A stretch of 64,000 nt of DNA from Colocasia esculenta (GCA_014218235.1 CM024760.1:143359245-143423244); one strand, 5' to 3'; numbered from the stretch's first letter, positions 34,224 to 46,934 are shown. The notes: generated by a model from the letters alone, not told the origin. Made by a program: numbers and translations.

Positions 34224-35749
34224 TGTTGGACCGAGATGGCACTATAGATGTCCTAGAGGGGGGTAAATAGGACTTCTTGCGCTTTTAAAATTTTTCTAAA
34301 AATAGATGACACTAAATGAAGTTGTTAGTATTTAGTGTAGTGTGTGTGAAACAAGTGAGAACTTTGGGGAAACTATCACACAATTTGCACAAGAGATTTT
34401 ATCCTGGTTCGGCCCTTCCCACTTGGAAGTCCTATATCCAGTTCCCACGCAACCTCTTTAGATTTCACTAAACTGCCAAGAACACTTGGCCTTCTCTCAA
34501 CCTGAGAGGTATTACAAACCCACTTGCTCCCAAGCAAGTCTTCCCTTTACCAAGGGGTAGAAAGACCACCTACACAAGTAGGTCTTCCCTTCACAAGAGG
34601 GGTACAACAGGAAACAAACCTCTTGTGGGTTATCTATTACAGAAATGAGAAACACTTGTGTGTCTACTCAGAAGGATGAGCAAACATAGAGAATCAGAAA
34701 GATAAACAATAAGAATTAGAGCTCTAATTCTTTCTGAATCTAAGTGGGTGGATAGAGAAAGATCTATGGTTACAGAAGACCACCCAACAAGAAAAGACTT
34801 CTAAAAACTAGAGAGCTTGGAAGTCGAAGACTGGAGAAGTAGCTCTCTCTTTTTCTTTTCAGTAGAAGACTTGTGGTGACTCTTGTTGCTTGTAAAAATG
34901 TTGAATGGAGTTATCACTAGTTGGTGTGTTTGCCTTGTTCAAACTCCAGCTCTATGTATATCAGGTTCAGAGGCTTAATTCTTCCCGTTTGAAACTATCC
35001 GTTTAGAAAATAGCCATTGAAGAATAGGCATTTGAAAAGAGATTATGAGTTTGCTAGGTTGTCCATCAGATCTTCAGCTCTTTAGAGTCCCAACGTTTTC
35101 AGTCTATGTAGGTAGCTTCATGGCTTGATAGACAGCTTCATTTATGTTCTGTAAACTCCATGCTCAAGGCCGAAAGCTAAGCATACTTCATAAATGTTCT
35201 GCAAACTTGGAAGGACAAGATAGACAAAGATACCTCCATACTTTCGGAGGTAGGTGAGATAAAAAAATAAATAAAACATGAAGGAGTTCAGACAGACAGT
35301 TGTTCAGAACATTTAAAGATAGACAGACAGTTGTATGGGGAGTATAAGGACTTTTCCTGAAAGTCATGGAGTTCTAAGAGTGGTAGGTGAGCTCTGATAG
35401 ATAGCCCATGCTGCTTATACCTACCATCGCATTTACTCCATAGCAACAATCAAATAAAAAGAACTAAACTACTGTCAGCAAGCAAGAGATCACTTTATAA
35501 AATTATTTCAGATCTTAATAAACATATTTTATATGGTCATTTTGAATATAATTTTTCCTATCTAACATAATATTTGAATGGTGATAGTAAGAAGAACATT
35601 ATTCTGTAATACTTATAATTAGTTCATTCATTCTGTAAAAGGATCCTATAGAGATAACAAACATATTGAAATAAACAAGATTAAGATTTCATAGATTCTG
35701 TGGAATGACAAATTAACACAAAAATTATTAAGTGCAAGTACATAGGATT

Positions 35750-36150
35750 TGATACTTCGACTTTTAAGGGAGTCGGAGTCAAGGACAAGATACATATAGA
35801 ACTTCGACTATATAGAACTTGCAGTGAGACATGATCACAAACTTCGACTTTTGTAGAGTCGGAGTGAATCGATGTCATACTTCGAATTTTAAGAAGTCGG
35901 AGTGAAAAGCAAACAAGCAATAGACTTCAACTTACAAAGAGTTGGAGTGAGGTACTACAACTGTATGGAAGACGCAGTGAGATATCAGACTTCGACTTCT
36001 TGGAAGTCGGAGTAGAAAGAGAATTGATATCACACTTCAACTTTCAAGGAGTCAAAGCAATGTCTGACTTCGACTGTTAAAGATTTGGAGTAGGGTTCAG
36101 TGGTAAGCAATTGATGTAAGGACTTCCACTTTTTAAGAGTCAGAGTCAAT
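35750..36150. repeat. CTTCGACT / AGTCGGAGT array in LTR2
   Basis: Nine or more pairs of ACTTCGACT-like words and inverted AGTCGGAGT-like partners separated by 6-10 bases. It continues after the M insertion at 38625-38700. Confidence 0.9.
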
Positions 36151-36500
36151 CTAGACTTCTGTAGATGCTATTTTTCAATGACGAATGTCCACCATCACGT
36201 TAGCGAAAAGATGTGAATGGAGAAATGATGAGTGATCGCCAGGGACTTTTTACCTCTGCTCGGAGGAGATGTGATCGTATAATACCTCGATGTGGAGATG
36301 ATGGGTTCTTCACTCCTCCTCCTTCGGCCGAACAAAGGGTGAGGGCTCCACGATGTAGCTTCAGTTTTCCTGCAAAAGAAACAAGCACAAAATACCCATT
36401 AGACTGAAAATTATGGTAGCATGCGCTCACATATATGAAAACACACACAATCGGGGGACGTCTTACCGGTTGGAGGCCTGAGAGCGAAGACGGCCAAACG

Positions 36501-36507
36501 CTATATA
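36501..36507 (-). promoter_or_regulatory. TATA-like box in M
   Basis: TATATAG on the minus strand in the context GGCCATATATAGCG, preceded by a purine-rich GGAGGGAGGGGAGCG stretch and followed within about 40 bases by a good splice donor. This arrangement looks like a plant core promoter with a spliced leader. Confidence 0.45.
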
Positions 36508-37671
36508 TGGCCGCTCCCCTCCCTCCTTTTTTTAGAGAGAAACCCCTTAGGATTGGTGTGGAAAAAATTGATTTACGTGCTCCATGTGTGTGAGAGTGTG
36601 ATCAATATGCAACGTGTATGACCACAAGTTAAATAAGAAGAGAGAGCGGGGAAGAAAGGAAAATCCCTATCTAGCAGGCGTGGCAACTGTGTGGCCATTT
36701 CTCCGAGGCAAGATGATACTCCAAGATGGGCGGTGAACAGGAGTTGTGAACTGGCCTTCCAAGGTAGTGTTCGAGACTGATGCAGTGTTGTGTGCGGTGG
36801 AGGCGGCAGCCGGGTTGAGCGTGAGAGTCCGAGACGGAGCAGGGCGGTGTTCGCGATGGTGAGCATGGGGCTGCTGTGTGGTTCTCCCAGGGACCATGTG
36901 CACGAGGCCTCGCGTACTAGGTTGTCGCCACGGAGGGAGGAAGGGTTGGCAGAGACCAGGTAGTTCTGGGAAGCGACCCTCTTCTATCTGTTGCAGGGAT
37001 CAGTCCCCCCAAAAAACCCTCCTCTGTGCTTTGCAAGAGGTCGCTTTTATGTGAGAGCCAGGCTGCCAGGGTCCTGTGAATCCCATGGAAGTGGCCGCAC
37101 CAGGAAGAAAACGTGGGTGTATGACCCGGTATTTAGTGTGGAGTTGGTGAGTGCATAAGAGAGAGAGAGTTGCGGGGAGTTGGCGAGATAGTCTCACCGA
37201 GGAGGAGATGGCGATGTGGGTGAAAGGGTGCGTGAGATGGGGAGGGGATAATAATGAATCCCGAGTGTGCTGCGGGAGTGATGGAGAGGAGGACCCGGTC
37301 TCACAGATTTCGTTGGGATGGTTGCCGTGTGCAGGTGTTTGTGTGCATGGCATTCGTGTGGGGCCTTATGCAGGCTAGGTTGGGGAAATTTGTATGGTAG
37401 GCCACGTATGTGTGTGCATGGGATGGTGAGGGTGTGTGGGTTTAAATTGTTTAGATTTTAAATGGGTTGGATTTACGTGGATATGGGTGGGTTGCATTTG
37501 TTTATGGGTTTTAAATGGATGTGGATGGGATGCTTCACATGGGTTACGTTTAGGTAAAGGCTATGGGTATGGTTGTTATTTCTTTATTTATTTGTTGGTG
37601 GTGTTGGATTTTGTTTTATGTGGATTTTTGGGTTGGTTTATTTATGTGGATTTGATTTTTAATTATATTTA

Positions 37672-37914
37672 GGTGCCGTTTGGAAACAAGTTTGAGAAAG
37701 GTAAAATCAGATTCTAATGATTGGAATCTCACTCTTTCTCACTCTAGTTTCCAAATGAGAAAAAGTGATTGTGGATTCTCAAAAAGTAGATTTTGAAAAA
37801 ATAGAAAAAGGTGGAGAGATTGTGGATTCTCAAAAAGCTAGGTTGTATGAGCTTTTTAGGTGATTTTGACTTTTGAAAAAGTGAAATCACCAAAGTGTGT
37901 TCCCAAACAGTGCC
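37672..37914. mobile_element. Tourist-like (PIF/Harbinger) MITE in M
   Basis: A 243-bp element with imperfect terminal inverted repeats: GGTGCCGTTTGGAAACA at the left and TGTTCCCAAACAGTGCC at the right, flanked by TTTA on both sides (TTA is the usual Harbinger target). It contains a repeated GATTGTGGATTCTCAAAAAG and has no coding capacity, as expected of a MITE. Confidence 0.75.
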
Positions 37915-38927
37915 TTTAGTTGTTGAGTTTTAATCAGAATGGGTTTTATGTGGATTTTATGGAACTCAGCTATGGGTATGGGTTTTGTGATTTATTTTAT
38001 TATTTAGTTCATTTTATTTAGATTTTAAGTGGGGTTTTATTGATGGGTATGGTTAGTTTATTTATTGAGTTTTATGGGTTTTATGTGTGAGCTATATTTT
38101 AATTGTCATTTTTATGGATTTAAATTGTTGTGCTCTTTAATTAATTAATATTTTTATGGGCTTGGTTAAGGTTGATTTGAGTGGTGGTGATGGATTTTAT
38201 TTTATGTGGGTTTTACAGATTATGTGATTTTTATTTATTGGGATTTTAAGTTGGGTTTAAGTGGATTTTAGCATGGCATCGAACACACACATAGGAGACA
38301 GTTGGAAGGTGGCGGAAATGGCAAGCACACAAGCACCACGGGCTAGGCAAGAGATAACAATAGAAGAGGTTGCCGCCAAGAAAAGTGTAGGTGACATACG
38401 ACTGTGTCGCCAAAAGATCTTGACGACAATGAATTTTGCAGCTCAATGATAGGTGGCCAACCTCTTGCCATCATAAATGGAGCAACGACAACCAGGCCCG
38501 CCAACAAGAGCATGAGCTACCCTAGAGATCTTAATGGAGATAACACTGCACCTACCGAATAATGGGCCTAATGGGCTAAGAAAATGAGCCCTGCGAGGAT
38601 GGTCACAAAATTCGCGTCTACAACTTCGACTTCTCCAAAGTCAGAGTACTACTTGTTTATCACTTGATATAATACTTCGACTTTTCTAGAGTCAAAGTTA
38701 GTATGGTATATAGTATACGCTGTGGACTTAGAGAATTTTCGTGTGACAGTGTTGATACTGACAGTGTTGTACATGTCATATTTCTTTTTATACAAAATAC
38801 TTGTGGTATATTTTAATAGTTTTGATTGTAGAAAGTCTTAAAAGATTTTTTCATAGCAAAAATACAATGGTTAAAAATGTTTAACAATATTTTAAGGGAT
38901 AGTTGCTCAACAGATGTTCTAGGGTAA

Positions 38928-39372
38928 TCAATGTTAAAGACAATCGATGTTTAAAGGTAATCGATGTTTATGAAGTAATCGATGTTCAAGTGAAATGCAA
39001 GTAATGTGTGAGACAATCGATGTTCTAAGGTAATCAATGTTAAAGACAATTGATGTTTAAAGGTAATCGATGTTTATGAAGCAATCGATGTTCAAGTGAA
39101 ACGCAATTGATGTGTGAGACAATCGATGTTGAAAAAGTAATCAATGTTTATGAAGCAATCGATGTTTCAATGCAATCGATGTTTCAATGCAATCGATGTT
39201 TCAATGCAATCGATGTTTTAATGTAATCGATGTTTCAATGCAATCGATATTTCAATGCAATCGACGTTTCAATGTAATCGATGTTGCAATGTGATCGATG
39301 TTTCAATATAATTGATATTTCAATGCAATCGATGTTTCAATGTAATTGATGTTTAAGTGTAATCGATGTGAA
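38928..39372. repeat. AATCGATGTTT array in LTR2
   Basis: About 25 units of AATCGATGTT and variants (AATCAATGTT, AATTGATGTT). The central part is nearly regular, with a CAATCGATGTTT unit every 16 bases (39150-39350). The ATCGAT core is a palindrome and most variants are CG-to-TG or CG-to-CA changes. Confidence 0.95.
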
Positions 39373-39550
39373 CTTCGTCTGGCCACTTTAACTGCCAACA
39401 TCGACTCATGAAGAAACTTCGAATAAAACATGTTATTTCTTATGCATAAATAATCTTGAAAAATGGCAATAAATATATTCTTGTTATTTAAATTAAGCAT
39501 GAGTTTTTTATCACCAAAATAAAAGGATAAAATATAGGAGTGGTTCAACA

Positions 39551-40004
39551 CTTTCCACGGGCACTAGAAGATACATAGAGCTACCTTGGCTCCAAAAATT
39601 GACCTCTTTTATTAGCCTTGACGTGAAAGCCATTCTCTTTAAGTGGGGTATCAATAATCTAGTTGTCCATGCCAAATGCTACCATGAAATCAACCTTGAT
39701 TGGGCGGCTATGGGGGCTCTAGTTGAACTTTGGCATCCACAAACCCACACTTTCCTATTCAAAACTTTTGAAGCCACCATCCTATTAGACGAATTTGAGA
39801 TTTTGCTAGGTTTGAAGCAGATGAAAAGAGGCGATGAGGAGGACATGGCGATCATGCCGAGGGGAATTTTAAGCAAAGAGGTGCTAGAGAGCTTCATTGG
39901 GAGCGAAAGGTCAGCCCAAGATGTCCAAGCCATGAAAGGAATCAACTTGCAAAAATTGGCGACTTGGACGATCAAAGAGTTGCCAAAAGCAGAGGATGAC
40001 GAGA
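39551..40004 (+). pseudogene. Plant-mobile-domain-like coding fragment
   Basis: The frame from 39599 reads SLDVKAILFKWGINNLVV, then MGALVELWHPQTHTFLF, then EATILLDEFEILLGLK. This WHP-x-THTF ... LLGL pattern resembles plant mobile domain/DUF7745-type proteins found in plant transposons and in MAIN-like genes. It has no start context or full domain: the left edge abuts LTR2 at 39550 and the right edge runs into the L LTR at 40005. The open frame begins at an arbitrary ATG. It may be a fragment of a retroelement gag or of a host gene. Confidence 0.55.
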
Positions 40005-42862
40005 TGTCATGACTCCGATTTTAGCAGCATAATTAATCGGGAGTGTGACGAACAAGCAAGCATTCAAAAGCCATAGACAAATGACCAATATCAATAGGGC
40101 CCATAATTCAATAATCAAACTCTTTTATTAATCACAAGCGATTATTACAATCTCCAACATCAAAATAAGAACATCTCTTTACTACTAGTCTTATCTATCT
40201 CGCAAAGGAAGACAAGATTACAATGATGACCAATCTCTCACTAACTAACTAAATAATGACTCTCTATGGTGTATGTCACGGTCAACGCACTAATCCCATC
40301 ATTTAACATACTCCTCATCTTCACTATCTGAAAAGTTAGGAAGCAGGTATGAGTAAACTAGTCTAGTAGGATTTATATCTCGATGTGCGGGTAATAATAA
40401 AAGTGATTAACACTTTAAGAACTAGGCAAGCACGAGTGACGAACTAAATCATAGGCATGATAAAATCGATGACAAGGTGTTAGCAAGATATCAAGCAGAC
40501 AGGAACATGTCAAGATAGTAGAATTTAGACTGTTAATGTATAAGGTGCCTTTCACGAGATGAGCAAGTATTTTTTTTTAGTCGAGTAATAACAAGTAACA
40601 GAAATAATAGTAATTGAATAGTAGCAGTGCAATAGGAGAGCACTAGTAGGACAATAGCAGTTTGGTAACAGTCAGAACAGTGGTAGTACAGTAACAGTAC
40701 AGTATGTCTGAATTAAAAGACTAACAGTAAGGGTATAACAATCAAATGTCTAGCTAAATCAAAACAGTCAGAACCGGTGCAAATGCCGACACCGTCATCA
40801 GCCCCTACAGGTATTTTCGAGTGGCTCTCTCCCCCAGAACTAGATTGGAGCCTCTCGAATACTCTCCGTGCCCTCAGCAGTATGCATTCAAGTCCAGCAG
40901 AGTTTCAAGACCCGTTATAGTGCTATACAGTTCAAAATAGTAAAAAACAATAGGAGCCACAACATCTCAAAGGATCCCAAGAGGGTGCTTTCAAGAGTTC
41001 AAGAATGTTATGCCAGGATGTTCGAAAACATTAGTACGATCATGTCAAGGGACATTGTTCACTATTAGTCCGAGATTATCATATCAAGAGCGAGTTTCAA
41101 GGGCAAGTATCACGAACAAGATGGTCAAGGATGTTCAAGACTATCAAGACAATAACAACGGTTCGAAGTATAATGATTTCAAGCATAACAAGTCGTGTGA
41201 ACATAATTTCATGAAATAATGGTCAAGAGACTCACTCTAGATAGCACATTACTGATCATTATTTCTTTTAGTTCCATAAACTTTAACGATTTCATGACGA
41301 AAGAGTCGAAAAACTCCAAGGAACTTCAAGATACAATCAGTTAAGTTTCTATGGGGGAAAACCCACAGAATATGGAGACAATCTAACTATGTTTGTAGGA
41401 AAACGACAGTACATGTAATAACCAAAAAATATATCCAATAAGTCAAGTTAGGACATAGTAAGGATCATGGTAAGAAAATGAGTAGACTCACATCAAAAAC
41501 TAGCTTGTACTCTTGCAGCTTTTATCGAAACATCATAATTAGCATTGAGGAATAAGAACAATGAGAACAAATCAAGGATAATATGGTTAGTAACTTTCGT
41601 AATTGACATTGGAATCACATTCATGTAGATAACATTTTAACACATGGTTTTATGGCTTTTAAAGCACAGACGTAGACTGAAACCCACACTGACAGACTAG
41701 GGACACGACGCAACTCGCTTGTTTGATCTATACCCTGAATCTAGGGTTTCCTGGGATGAAACTATAAACAAAAAGAGATTACTAAAAATGAAACAGTAGA
41801 CAAATCTATGGCGTTTGTTTGACCCAATTCCATGAGATGCAAGAAAACAACCTGATACTCTCTACATGATCAGTGAAATCAAGATAATAGGAAGATGCAA
41901 AACTAGACTTGAAGAACTCACAGAAAGCATACTCTAGATTTAGGTTGATGCTAGAGATTACCTACCTTTGATTGTTCCTAGAAAAGCTTCTGCAGGATGA
42001 AGCATAACGAGATTTGGGGAAGAAACCTCCAGTCAGGGCGATCTCTTCCTCCTTCGGTGCTCTAGCTAGTCTTGACAAGTCCCCCAGTAGTTGATAACTT
42101 GACCCCAAGGGTTTATTACGAGTATTTATAGATTTAAGGTTGTTATGAGTCCTATTGTAACTAGGGAAATAGGGTTGCGGTTTTTGGCTTGATCCCTTCT
42201 ATGTCTGGGGATTTCCCGTCCCACTTGGAGTAGGAAGTCTATAGGAAAACTCCTCCTTTTGATGAAGCACGAATTTGGGTTATTAAGGAGTTCTAACGAT
42301 GGTGCAACTTCTAAGTTTGTAGTTTCCTCACTCCTGTAGGAGTCCTATTATGTTCTAGAACTTCCATAGGAATCATTTCCATAATAAGACTTTCTATTTG
42401 GTTTAGTTCTAGGGATCAGGTTTGGAATCCACTATTGGATTCAGTCATGTTTTTATGGTCTGTATTTCCATGTTTATCTTAAGTAACTCTTTTTTATTAT
42501 TGGGTACAAAAATAACATGTATTTTATAGTTTAAAACAAAATGACCGATAACTTTGTCATATACGAAGTCATACATGATTTAGTCATGGACAGTCGAAGC
42601 TAACTTTGTCAAATACGAAGTTCCACTTTGTCATATATGAAGTCCACTTCATTTTGGTCGTAATTAGTCGAAGCTTAACTTCGTCAAATACAAAATCAAC
42701 TTCATCATATACAAAGTCTGCTTCATTTTGGTCATGATCAGTCGAAGCTATCTTCGTCATATCCGAAGTCTAATTTTGTCATATCCGAAGTCATATATGA
42801 TTTGGCAGTCAAAGCTAACTTCGTCATATATGAAGTCCCACTTCGTCATATTCAAAGTCTAT
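40005..42862 (-). repeat. Partial gypsy-type LTR L
   Basis: Starts TGTCATGACTCCG and resembles F in layout, including the AAGCAGGTATGAG...TAGTAGGATTTATATCTCG block near 40335-40390 that corresponds to 43836-43875 in F. It is cut by H at 42863 and its other end is outside the window or lost. Its last 320 bases are the CTTCGTCATATACGAAG array. I see no coding region; small frames around 40870-41220 look accidental. Confidence 0.65.
42540..42858. repeat. CTTCGTCATATACGAAG palindrome array in L
   Basis: At least nine units such as CTTTGTCATATACGAAGTC, CTTCGTCATATCCGAAGTC and CTTCATCATATACAAAGTC are joined by spacers containing AGTCGAAGCTAA. Each unit is an imperfect palindrome centred on CATATA. 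Confidence 0.9.
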
Positions 42863-43452
42863 TGTAACGACCCCCTTTATACCGGTACGATTATACCAAT
42901 TCACATCGATATAAAGTGTGCTGTCACAGTGGGACATGTACCCAACACAACACAGTAGGTAGAGATGTACACAAATAACAAAGAAAAGTATAGCGAAAAT
43001 ATAAATAATTCTTATTCCATCATCACCACACACATCCCACAATCTGTATACCAAGTCCATAAATAATTAAGTCCATAAATCCATATCACAATATCGTCTC
43101 ACGTACTAAGTAAAAGAAAAGTACAAGCTATAAGAATAACTCTCTAAGTCTCGACTACTCCTCTCGCTCGGAGTCGCTCCTCGCTATCTCCAGAATACCT
43201 GTCTCACCTGTATAGTTAAGCAAGGATGATTCTTCACAAAAAACTCAGCAAGTAACCTATTGGTCACATCCAAATACTTACCACATACATTCTACACAAG
43301 TATAACTCATTAAGCAAATTATCACATGATTCATGTAGCCATTAGCAAGTACTAAATGAACAAGTCTATAACATATTAACTACACATGGATTTCATAAAG
43401 CTCATGGTATCTAGCATAACTCATAATATGACATATTTCCAAGTATTCTAAT
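42863..43452 (-). repeat. E-family gypsy LTR H, first part
   Basis: Reverse complement of the E LTR end: starts TGTAACGACCCCC, then CTTTATACCGGTACGATTA. It matches 28690-28914 of E at roughly three-quarters identity by eye and includes the R/U5 module (GAGTCGCTCC...CCTGTCTCACCTG). The CTAAT at 43448-43452 is the left target duplication of F. Confidence 0.8.
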
Positions 43453-45177
43453 TGTCACGTCCCGACATTTAGCAACAAAAAATAAACGTCGAGAGCGTGA
43501 GTGATACAAGTGTACGTATCACAGTCGAGTAATGCAAAGTAACAACATATAACACAAGGTGTGAGACAATATGATTGCCAGCCAAATAACCTTTATATCA
43601 TTTCCATTCAACTAATTTAAACACCTTACATCACCAGAGCCAAACATAGGGCCCAATATTGTATTCCTAGTACACATGACTCAATAAAAGAAACTAACTA
43701 TTACAGACTCTTCATTACGACTCTTCTTGGAGGACTTGCTATATGGATGGATGCAGTTGAACAGCTCATCACTCGTCCCCGGTCCCATCATTCTCTAACA
43801 TCTCATAATCATCACCTGAAAGGATTAAGGAAAAGCAGGTGTGAGCGCACTAGCGCTCAGTAGGATTTACATCTCATGGTGCGGGCATGCTTTACGTAAT
43901 TAACATGTTAATAGTGGCATTACTATCATGCAATACTCATGTCAATAACGATGAAAATGGTTCAAGCTATACATGTACGAGGATGGTTCAATAACAATTC
44001 ATGACAATTCTCATATAGGACGGAACGATTATCAATGAGATAGATGACAGTACGATCGCTTGACATGTAGAAGAGATTCAATAGCATGTAGCATGTACAA
44101 TAGATATCTCAAGTTTGAATTCCGTAAAACTCCAATGGGCAATGACATGTAGGATTCAATAACGGTGACATGTACAATAGATTTGGCCATTTCACATATA
44201 ACAATCAATCAAACAATCAATCATTCATTCATTCACTCAATAACAGTGTGAAAATTACCCAGATCAATCTTGCATTCAATTAGGTGATTGCCAGACACCT
44301 CAATGGATCATATACCTTCGCGAGTTATAAGTATTTCGGGTGCTCCTCTCAGGACCAGACTGGGCCTTATTTGCACAGACATAGTTGTGAACCGAAGTTC
44401 CAATAGTTTCTGGTAATTCCATTCATTCACTTAAGGCCGCATGATTTCCAAGAAATGGACAATGATGAACTAAAGATCATGTCAATGATGATAGAGAACA
44501 ATGCAAGGGGACATGATCCAGATTAATTTCGGCAGCACAACGGCTTATTCTCCTTAGTTCAATATTTACATTTAATGTCTTGGTTTCAATGTTATCAAAT
44601 CACTTTCACGAGAAGTAGATAAGAAGAGAAGTGCATTCTATCTTCTGGGTACTTCATTGGTACAACCAACTCGGTCTTTATGAGGGAATCCATGAAGTAC
44701 GAAGAATTACGAAGGTCTTAGAGAAAAGGTCACTATTCGGCTGATACGAAATGACCGGCCGAGAGTTTCCAAATCCCCAAGAGAGGGTTGCCTAAATGTG
44801 TAATGTGACATGTAGAACGTGTCTCAATCCACTGGTATAAAACAAGATGGAAAGCTTATAACAACTATCATGACATGTATGTAATTCAATCTATCACATG
44901 GTTGCAGTGCTTTTAACATGTAATTACTTTCCAATTATGGACAAGATGGAGTATGCACATAGCATGTAACAATCACATGATCTCATGGATGAAATCAATC
45001 AATCATTATCACTTAGAATAGACGTTCACATTCTTATGATTTTCATGTAGGTTGATCACTTTTAGGCCATTGCATAACTATATGACATGATATGACATAA
45101 GGACATGCAAACAATAGACAGAACAGCTCATTAAAACAGTCTCGGGTCGGCCTTGAAATTGCATCGGAACCAGTCAA

Positions 45178-45182
45178 CGCAC
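45178..45182. repeat. Target site duplication of G, left copy
   Basis: CGCAC directly before the LTR at 45183; the perfect second copy is 58433-58437. Confidence 0.95.
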
Positions 45183-46919
45183 TGAAGGATCGAAATGAAT
45201 GTGTGGAAAAGATCTACAAGGGGGGGGATGAATAGATCTTAGCCACTTTTGCGGAAGCTTAAGCAATTTGAAAACTATTTAGAATCAGAGGCAATGTTAT
45301 CAGTGAAAAACTACAGATCTGATTAAATTTGAGTGAGTTGAAAAACTTAGATGTGAAGCAAGTTGATTAAGTGAATTAAAAACGAATCCTATGCAAGCAT
45401 CTAGCGGATGAATCAATCAAACCACAGAAGACAAATGCACAAGGATTTTTAGGTGGTTCGGAAATCACCCAAGTGATTCCTACATCCACCCCTCACAACC
45501 CGTGAGGCTTCACTAACACAACTGGGCTACACACCCAAAGGAGCCTAACAACTCCAACACTTCAGAGCATACAACTCACACAACCTCTAGAGCAAGACTA
45601 CTCTAGAAACACAGAGCAAGACTGCTCAAACCAACCCTGAGCTTACAACTCAAACTGAGCTCGACGGCTCACAACACCCTGAGCACAATGCTCACACTGA
45701 AACTGCTAGACACCAACTTAAGACTAAGATCCTCTAGCAACAGATCTAGTCGAAGTTTGAGAACTCTAAAGAGAGTTATGCAGAAGCACTTGCATAATCT
45801 CAAAAGATATCTCAGAAGAACAGAAGAAAAGGTAAATTGAATTGAAATGCTTCGTTCTTCAGTGTACTCCCTTGTAGAAGCTTGAATTGGGAAGGAACTT
45901 GTGAAGCTTGAAGTCCAAGTCGATGCTCTGCAATCTGAGAAATTGGATCTTCCTCGAATTCTTCACCCAAGAAATCTTCTACAGGATCTGCCTCCTTGGA
46001 ATGCTTCAGAGAAGTCTTCAGGAATCAAATTCCAATTCCCACACCTTGAATTGGTGGGAATTGGTCTTCTGGAAGCACTTGGAGAGCAGGGGAAGGAGAC
46101 ACGAGCTCTTCTTGGCCGCCAGGAGCTTCTTGGAGGCTCTGAGAGAGTTGGGTCCTTCTCACTTGTGAAGGCTGGCCGAAAAGACACTTTATATCCTTAG
46201 GATTCCAAAGATACCCTTTTGGGGTACAAGGGCACGCTTTCCTAGGAAGATTCTGATCGCCCTAGAGGGACACGTGGCAGCCATCAACCTTTAGGATGAA
46301 AAGTTTCCGTAGTGTGTCGACCTGCCCTGGTGGTAGTGTCGACACACTGTCCAGAATATGTAGAAGGCTGTTCTGGGAAGAGGATCCCGTGTCGACCTGC
46401 TCTGAGAGTGTGTCGACCTGCTATCCCAAATCTGCAAACTAGCTGTTCTGGGAACTGGGTCTAGTGTCGACCTGCTCTGAGAGTGTGTCGACCTGCTGAC
46501 CCAATTCTTCAAACTGGCTGTTCTGGAAACGGGATCTAGTGTCGACCTGCTCTGAGAGTGTGTCGACCTGGGTAGGCTTGATTTCTAAAAAACTGCCGAC
46601 ACACTCTGACATGTGTCGACACAGTCTCAACATTTTTACACATTTTGCCTTTGAATATGTGTTGATGTGTCGACACCATTGATGGGTGTGTCGACTCATC
46701 TTTTGCATAAAAATGTTTGTACCTGAAAAATGAACACATATATCATTAGTTAAATGATTTGTCATGACCATAAATGATAAATGTGGTTTGAAAAATACTT
46801 TTTGAACATGAATTTCAGGTATGATGTTTTTGACATGTTTCAATTAAATTGCTTTAAGAACACTTCTTGTCATCATCAAAATAGGAGGGAAATGATATGA
46901 ATTTGCATTCAACCCAACA
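45183..46919 (-). repeat. 3' LTR of G
   Basis: 1737 bp, from TGAAGGATCG to AACCCAACA. It carries three copies of a roughly 75-bp unit (46385-46565), each with paired GTCGACCTGCTCTGAGAGTG words. The frames at 45901-46200 and 46291-46843 lie in the LTR, occur in both copies and show no known domain. Confidence 0.95.
46312..46700. repeat. TGTCGAC word array in G 3' LTR
   Basis: About eleven copies of TGTCGACCTG or TGTCGACACA. The array is in U3 on the minus strand, upstream of the TATA box. The 5' LTR copy is 57813-58215 and includes an extra intact GTCGAC that accounts for most of the 9-bp LTR length difference. Confidence 0.95.
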
Positions 46920-46934
46920 ATCTCCCCCTTTTTG
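46920..46934 (-). other. Polypurine tract of G
   Basis: The minus strand reads CATCAAAAAGGGGGAGAT before the LTR start TGTTGGG. Similar purine tracts lie at 47271-47280, 50678-50685 and 51158-51166. Confidence 0.9.

Larger units (their letters stand above)
36160..38622 (-). mobile_element. Solo-LTR-like insertion M
   Basis: A 2463-bp segment with TG...CA ends (TGTAGATGC and, on the other strand, TGTAGACGC) and ACTTC duplications at 36155-36159 and 38623-38627. The ends and five-base duplication fit an LTR; similarity of the termini continues for about 20 bases, longer than usual. On the minus strand it has a TATA-like TATATAG (36501-36507) followed by an apparent GT-AG intron (donor 36466, acceptor 36370), so U3 would be the right 2.1 kb. 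No element-specific protein is recognisable; the frame at 38276-38449 has no known match. A host-gene origin for part of it cannot be excluded. Confidence 0.65.
34224..39550 (-). repeat. Related copia LTR (LTR2), interrupted by M
   Basis: Starts TGTTGGACCGAGATGG and ends GTGGTTCAACA, covering 34224-36159 and 38628-39550 (about 2.86 kb). It is clearly homologous to LTR1 but diverged. The five bases before it (GATGT) do not match those after it (CTTTC), and neither PBS nor PPT adjoins it. It is best read as a solo or recombinant LTR. It carries both the CTTCGACT/AGTCGGAGT array (35750-36150) and the AATCGATGT array (38928-39372). Confidence 0.75.

Noticed and set aside
36200..38449. Host gene with intron in M
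   Set aside because: TATA, donor and acceptor are plausible, but the ends are TG...CA with a 5-bp duplication and no recognisable exon protein follows. Kept as an open finding, not annotated as a gene.
36160..38622. Helitron or CACTA element for M
   Set aside because: No TC/CTRR ends or 3' hairpin for a Helitron, and no CACTA terminus or 3-bp duplication.
45901..46200. ORF of 99 codons in the G LTR, repeated at 57405-57704
   Set aside because: It is duplicated simply because LTRs are duplicated. There are overlapping frames on both strands, no domain and no sign of coding constraint.
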